In this document: one piece after another, positions 6,779 to 8,871 of the stretch
Position numbering within the stretch: position 1 is the stretch's first letter
How the letters are laid out: every line of letters begins with the position of its first letter
Source: PNAI01 sp964575715
GTDB lineage: Bacteria > Pseudomonadota > Alphaproteobacteria > Rhizobiales > Xanthobacteraceae
Direction: 5' to 3'
DNA length: 8,871 nucleotides
NCBI GenBank assembly: GCA_964575715.1
Contig: CAZNSG010000129.1
Span: 1-8,871, forward strand
The notes under the pieces: model-generated
The model's database searches: none
Seen by the model: only the letters and a program-made list of their open reading frames with translations
What the model was told of the DNA's origin: nothing
Position numbers and translations under genes: made by a program

Positions 6779-7582
6779 ATGAGAAACGGTCAGAACAAGC
6801 GCATGCGAGGACGTAATCATCACCACCAACGTAAGAATCAGAACCCGTTGACACGGGTTTATGAGTCAAACGGTCCGGATTTGAAGATTCGGGGATCGGC
6901 ATCCCATGTGGCCGAGAAATACGTGCAACTGGCCCGCGATGCGACGGCCTCCGGCGACCCTGTGACCGCCGAGAATTATTTTCAGCACGCCGAACATTAT
7001 TTCCGCCTGATCGCCGCGGCGCAGGAGCAGTTTCGTCAGCAGAACCCGTATTATCGTCCTGAGGGGGAGATGCAGACGGAAAACCGCGAGGAGGCCTTCG
7101 ACGATGCCGACGAGGGTGCGGATCAGCCGATGCCGGGCGAGCCAAACTTCGGCAACCAGCAATCGTACCCGCCGCGCGACAGCCAGCCCTACCCGACCCG
7201 CGAATCGCAGCCCTACGGGGGCGGACGCGATCAGCAACCGCACCAGCAGGGCCGCCAGCAGCGTCAGCATCACCAGCAGCGTCAGCATCACCAGCAACCC
7301 CAACCGCACCAGCAACCCGCTCCGCAACAGAATCAGCCGCTGCAACCTCCCGCCGGCACGGAAGGCACTGACGGTGATCGCCTGCCGTCCTTCATTACCG
7401 GCGGCGGCCCGCCCCAACAAAATTTCGGCCCGAATGGCCACGACAATCAGGGCGGCGACCGCTATCAGATGCACCGTCGGCGGCGGCGCCATCGCGGTCA
7501 TCAACGCCCAGACGCGCCGGGCGGCGCGCAAGAAACCAGCGGCGGCGATGCACCGGACGATTCGCGACCGGGCAACGACTGA
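6779..7582 (+). CDS. DUF4167 domain-containing protein
   Basis: This is a member of a family restricted to alphaproteobacteria whose biochemical role I do not know. The conserved part is at the N-terminus: basic MRNGQNKRMRGRN, then NPLTRVYESNGPDLKIRG (about 22-39) and ASHVAEKYVQLARDATASGDPVTAENYFQHAEHYFRL, ending near FRQQNPYY (about residue 96). From about residue 100 it becomes an acidic then very Gln-, His- and Pro-rich low-complexity tail with QRQHHQQ repeats, and near the end a basic MHRRRRRHRGHQRP cluster. No signal peptide or membrane segment is seen. The ATG at 6779 (267 residues) is chosen because MRNGQNKRMRGRN matches the usual family N-terminus and AGGGA lies just upstream; the frame is open to an earlier ATG at 6737. 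Basic ends and a disordered tail would suit nucleic-acid binding, but that is inference. The location after prfA-prmC is common in related genomes. Confidence 0.9.
   Translation: MRNGQNKRMRGRNHHHQRKNQNPLTRVYESNGPDLKIRGSASHVAEKYVQLARDATASGDPVTAENYFQHAEHYFRLIAAAQEQFRQQNPYYRPEGEMQTENREEAFDDADEGADQPMPGEPNFGNQQSYPPRDSQPYPTRESQPYGGGRDQQPHQQGRQQRQHHQQRQHHQQPQPHQQPAPQQNQPLQPPAGTEGTDGDRLPSFITGGGPPQQNFGPNGHDNQGGDRYQMHRRRRRHRGHQRPDAPGGAQETSGGDAPDDSRPGND
7256..7291. repeat. 18-bp tandem repeat in the DUF4167 gene
   Basis: Two exact copies of CAGCAGCGTCAGCATCAC (7256-7273, 7274-7291) encode in-frame Gln/His-rich repeats (QQRQHH twice) and lead into a decayed third copy starting CAGCAACCCC. The period is a multiple of three, so gain or loss of a copy changes only the tail length. 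Confidence 0.85.
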
Positions 7583-7703
7583 ACCGGATTATCGCATTAC
7601 GCCTCAACGCCACGGCAGCCGCATTGGCGGAAGCACGTACGTGATGGCCTCATCAGTCTTGGAAATTGCTCTTATACCAGCGGCAGCAATCACTGACTCA
7701 TCT

Positions 7704-7863
7704 CCGTCACCCTGAGGTGCGAGCGAAGCGAGCCTCGAAGGGCGACGGCATCGCAAGTCGGCTATAGCCGACTTGCGCACTTAAAATGCCGATCTCGGGT
7801 AAACCCGAGATCGGTGGCCGTTCATCCTTCGAGGGCCGCTTCGCGGCCACCTCAGGATGACGG
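7704..7863. repeat. Compound palindromic intergenic element (REP/MITE-like)
   Basis: The 160-bp element has outer arms of about 45 bp, 7704-7748 and 7818-7863, that are imperfect inverted copies of each other. Shared blocks are CCTGAGGTG, GCGAAGC and CCTCGAAGG on the left, present in reverse complement on the right. Each arm is also a palindrome around a GCGAAGC or GCTTCGC centre. Between them lie a perfect 26-bp palindrome (7752-7777, centre GGCTATAGCC) and a hairpin with 12-bp arms (7789-7800 and 7803-7814, CCGATCTCGGGT). Weaker similarity continues outward (7678-7696 against 7864-7882, about 13 of 19 matching), so the whole unit may span about 7678-7882. It has no coding capacity and lies between two converging genes, where it could stop transcription from both sides. 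I recall similar sequence as a dispersed repeat in Bradyrhizobium-group genomes, but could not check. Confidence 0.8.
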
Positions 7864-7885
7864 TCATTACTTAACGCCGTTGCTC

Positions 7886-8701
7886 TTAGTCTCGCACGTG
7901 GCCAAGCGATAATTGGGCTTCCGAATCATACGGCAGACCCGTTGCGAACAGCTCAGCTGCGACTTGCGCGCTGCCGCTCGGTGAAGGCGCCAGCACGGGC
8001 TCAAGGGCGGGAACAAGCCGGCGCTTTTCGCGCCGTGCCGGAATGGCGCGATAGACCTGTTTGGTCGCTTCCACGATGTGAACGCCGGCAAACGGCGCAG
8101 AGATGGTCGCTCCCGCCCGTTCCCAGGCGATTGCCGAGCGCAGGAACCAGCCGCGTTCGATCGGCGGCACGTAGAGCGCTTCGCTCCATCTCACCGGCGT
8201 GAACCAGGTTTCACGCAGAAGCTGCGTGATCTGCGAGCGCGAATAGGGCCGGCCGTGACCGAACGGCGTGGTATCCATGCGCGCCCACAGGCCGCGCCGG
8301 TTGGGCACCGCGGCCAACAGCTTGCCGCCCGAGGCGAGCACCCGCCATACTTCCCGCAGCAGGGCGACGGCATCCTGCGACATCTCGAGCGCATGCAGAA
8401 GCAGAACGCGATCGACCGCGGAGTCCGCCAGCGGCCATTCGCTCTCCTCCACCAGCGCCGTGAGCGCGGGCTTGGCTGTCGGCCATTTTACCACGCCCTG
8501 GGTCGATGGCATGAAGGCAAGGCAGCGTTCCGCCTCGTCTTGGAACGCGCCGAGATAGGGCGTCGCATAACCGACGCCGAGCACGCGCAACCCTCGCGTA
8601 TCGTCCCAATGCCGGCGAATGCCGCGTCCGATGAAATGCCGCGCCACCGTACCGAGCCGGTGGGCGTAGAAATTTCTCAGATCGACGACATCAATGGACA
8701 T
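7886..8701 (-). CDS. Class I SAM-dependent methyltransferase-like protein, substrate unknown
   Basis: The 271-residue product has the layout of the Methyltransf_11 group. After an N-terminal helix (VVDLRNFYAHRLG) comes a glycine loop, VLGVGYATPYL (40-50). The motif II region is EWPLADSAVDRVLLLHALE (88-106), followed by REVWRVLASGGKLLAAVPNRRGLWAR (116-141, key blocks REVWRVL, GGKLL and VPNRRG) as in motif III. PFGHGRPYSRSQ (146-157) is also typical of this alphaproteobacterial subgroup. The glycine loop lacks the usual GxGxG, and the acidic residue expected at the end of strand 2 is replaced by a region reading AFMPSTQG (62-69), so SAM binding may be altered. The C-terminal about 60 residues are basic and then low-complexity. 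The gene converges on the DUF4167 gene, with a repeat element between them. Its relatives are often divergent from a glyoxalase II gene, which would lie beyond the right edge. No clear ribosome-binding site precedes the ATG at 8701. Confidence 0.85.
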   Translation of the reverse strand: MSIDVVDLRNFYAHRLGTVARHFIGRGIRRHWDDTRGLRVLGVGYATPYLGAFQDEAERCLAFMPSTQGVVKWPTAKPALTALVEESEWPLADSAVDRVLLLHALEMSQDAVALLREVWRVLASGGKLLAAVPNRRGLWARMDTTPFGHGRPYSRSQITQLLRETWFTPVRWSEALYVPPIERGWFLRSAIAWERAGATISAPFAGVHIVEATKQVYRAIPARREKRRLVPALEPVLAPSPSGSAQVAAELFATGLPYDSEAQLSLGHVRD

Positions 8702-8729
8702 TGCGGATCTTTAGCACGAACGAGGCGCC

Positions 8730-8807
8730 GCTAGTGCCCCGTTTCCGAAGTTCGTGATACGCCGCAGCACACTCTGACACGAACTTCGGAAACAAAGGGG
8801 CACTAGC
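8730..8807. repeat. Long inverted repeat with 27-bp arms
   Basis: The left arm 8730-8756 (beginning GCTAGTGCCCCG) pairs with the right arm 8778-8807 (ending GGGGCACTAGC), interrupted only by three extra A on the right (within 8794-8796). The loop is 21 nt (8757-8777). It starts 29 bases upstream of the methyltransferase ATG, so its leader may be affected. Arm length and near-perfect pairing exceed what a terminator needs and suggest a mobile or dispersed repeat unit. A related unit follows at 8820. Confidence 0.85.
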
Positions 8808-8819
8808 AACTCTATGATT

Positions 8820-8846
8820 CTAGTGCCGCTTTTCGATTTGAAGTTC
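8820..8846 (+). repeat. Diverged third copy of the 8731 repeat unit
   Basis: CTAGTGCC (8820-8827) repeats the first eight bases of the unit at 8731 and is followed by a CnTTTTCGA...GAAGTTC pattern resembling the CGTTTCCGAAGTTC there. It also forms an inverted pair with GGCACTAG (8799-8806) across 13 bases. The three units thus alternate in direction. Nothing recognisable follows up to the right edge (8847-8871). Confidence 0.5.
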
Positions 8847-8871
8847 CTAGCCGAATTTGCTGCAACTGCTG

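Noticed and set aside
6866..7531. A minus-strand frame with apparent hydrophobic, membrane-like segments opposite the DUF4167 gene
   Set aside because: The Leu/Val/Met-rich stretch is just the antisense translation of the Gln/His codon repeats (CAG, CAC, CAT) of the real gene.
7704..7863. Possible CRISPR array, from the repeated palindromes
   Set aside because: There are only two outer copies and they are inverted, with no regular repeat-spacer periodicity and no cas genes nearby.
8078..8734. A 218-codon plus-strand frame opposite the methyltransferase-like gene
   Set aside because: The minus-strand reading has clear methyltransferase blocks; the plus-strand product is Arg/His-rich with no domain.
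8730..8807. Simple intrinsic terminator
   Set aside because: The stem is much longer than usual, no U-tract follows on either strand, and it sits at the 5' side of the methyltransferase gene.

Overview
The window looks like an ordinary chromosomal stretch of a GC-rich alphaproteobacterium. The best fit is Hyphomicrobiales (Rhizobiales), close to the Bradyrhizobium/Rhodopseudomonas group or a neighbouring family. This rests on the gene order ubiG <- / lysC -> ptsP -> prfA -> prmC -> DUF4167 protein, on the alphaproteobacterium-restricted DUF4167 family, and on a PtsP whose length and motifs match Bradyrhizobium EI-Ntr as I remember it. No database search was possible.

Layout. At the left edge the 5' part of ubiG (ubiquinone biosynthesis) reads leftward and is cut by the window. 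A 135-bp divergent intergenic region separates it from lysC (aspartokinase). After a 258-bp gap with a hairpin and a possible promoter comes a tight rightward cluster: ptsP (EI-Ntr), prfA (release factor 1, overlapping the ptsP stop by one base) and prmC (the methyltransferase that modifies the GGQ glutamine of release factors). A 429-bp stretch without a convincing gene follows, holding small palindromes, a perfect 17-bp tandem repeat and two adjacent GANTC sites. Next is the DUF4167 gene, with a conserved basic N-terminal region and a long low-complexity tail rich in Gln, His and Pro. It converges on a leftward class I methyltransferase-like gene of unknown substrate. The gap between these two is mostly filled by a compound palindromic element. 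Beyond the methyltransferase start, the right edge holds a second, different palindromic repeat.

How the genes relate. PrfA and PrmC are a direct functional pair (substrate and modifying enzyme). PtsP is the first enzyme of the nitrogen-related phosphotransferase system and may be translationally coupled to prfA. LysC starts the aspartate-derived amino-acid pathway and UbiG acts in respiration; these look like housekeeping neighbours rather than one pathway.

I found no transposase, phage gene, CRISPR array, tRNA or rRNA, and no sign of a new multi-gene system. The items most worth a second look are a strong in-frame internal ribosome-binding site in lysC that would give a separate regulatory subunit, the two intergenic palindromic repeat elements, and the atypical SAM-binding motifs of the last gene.
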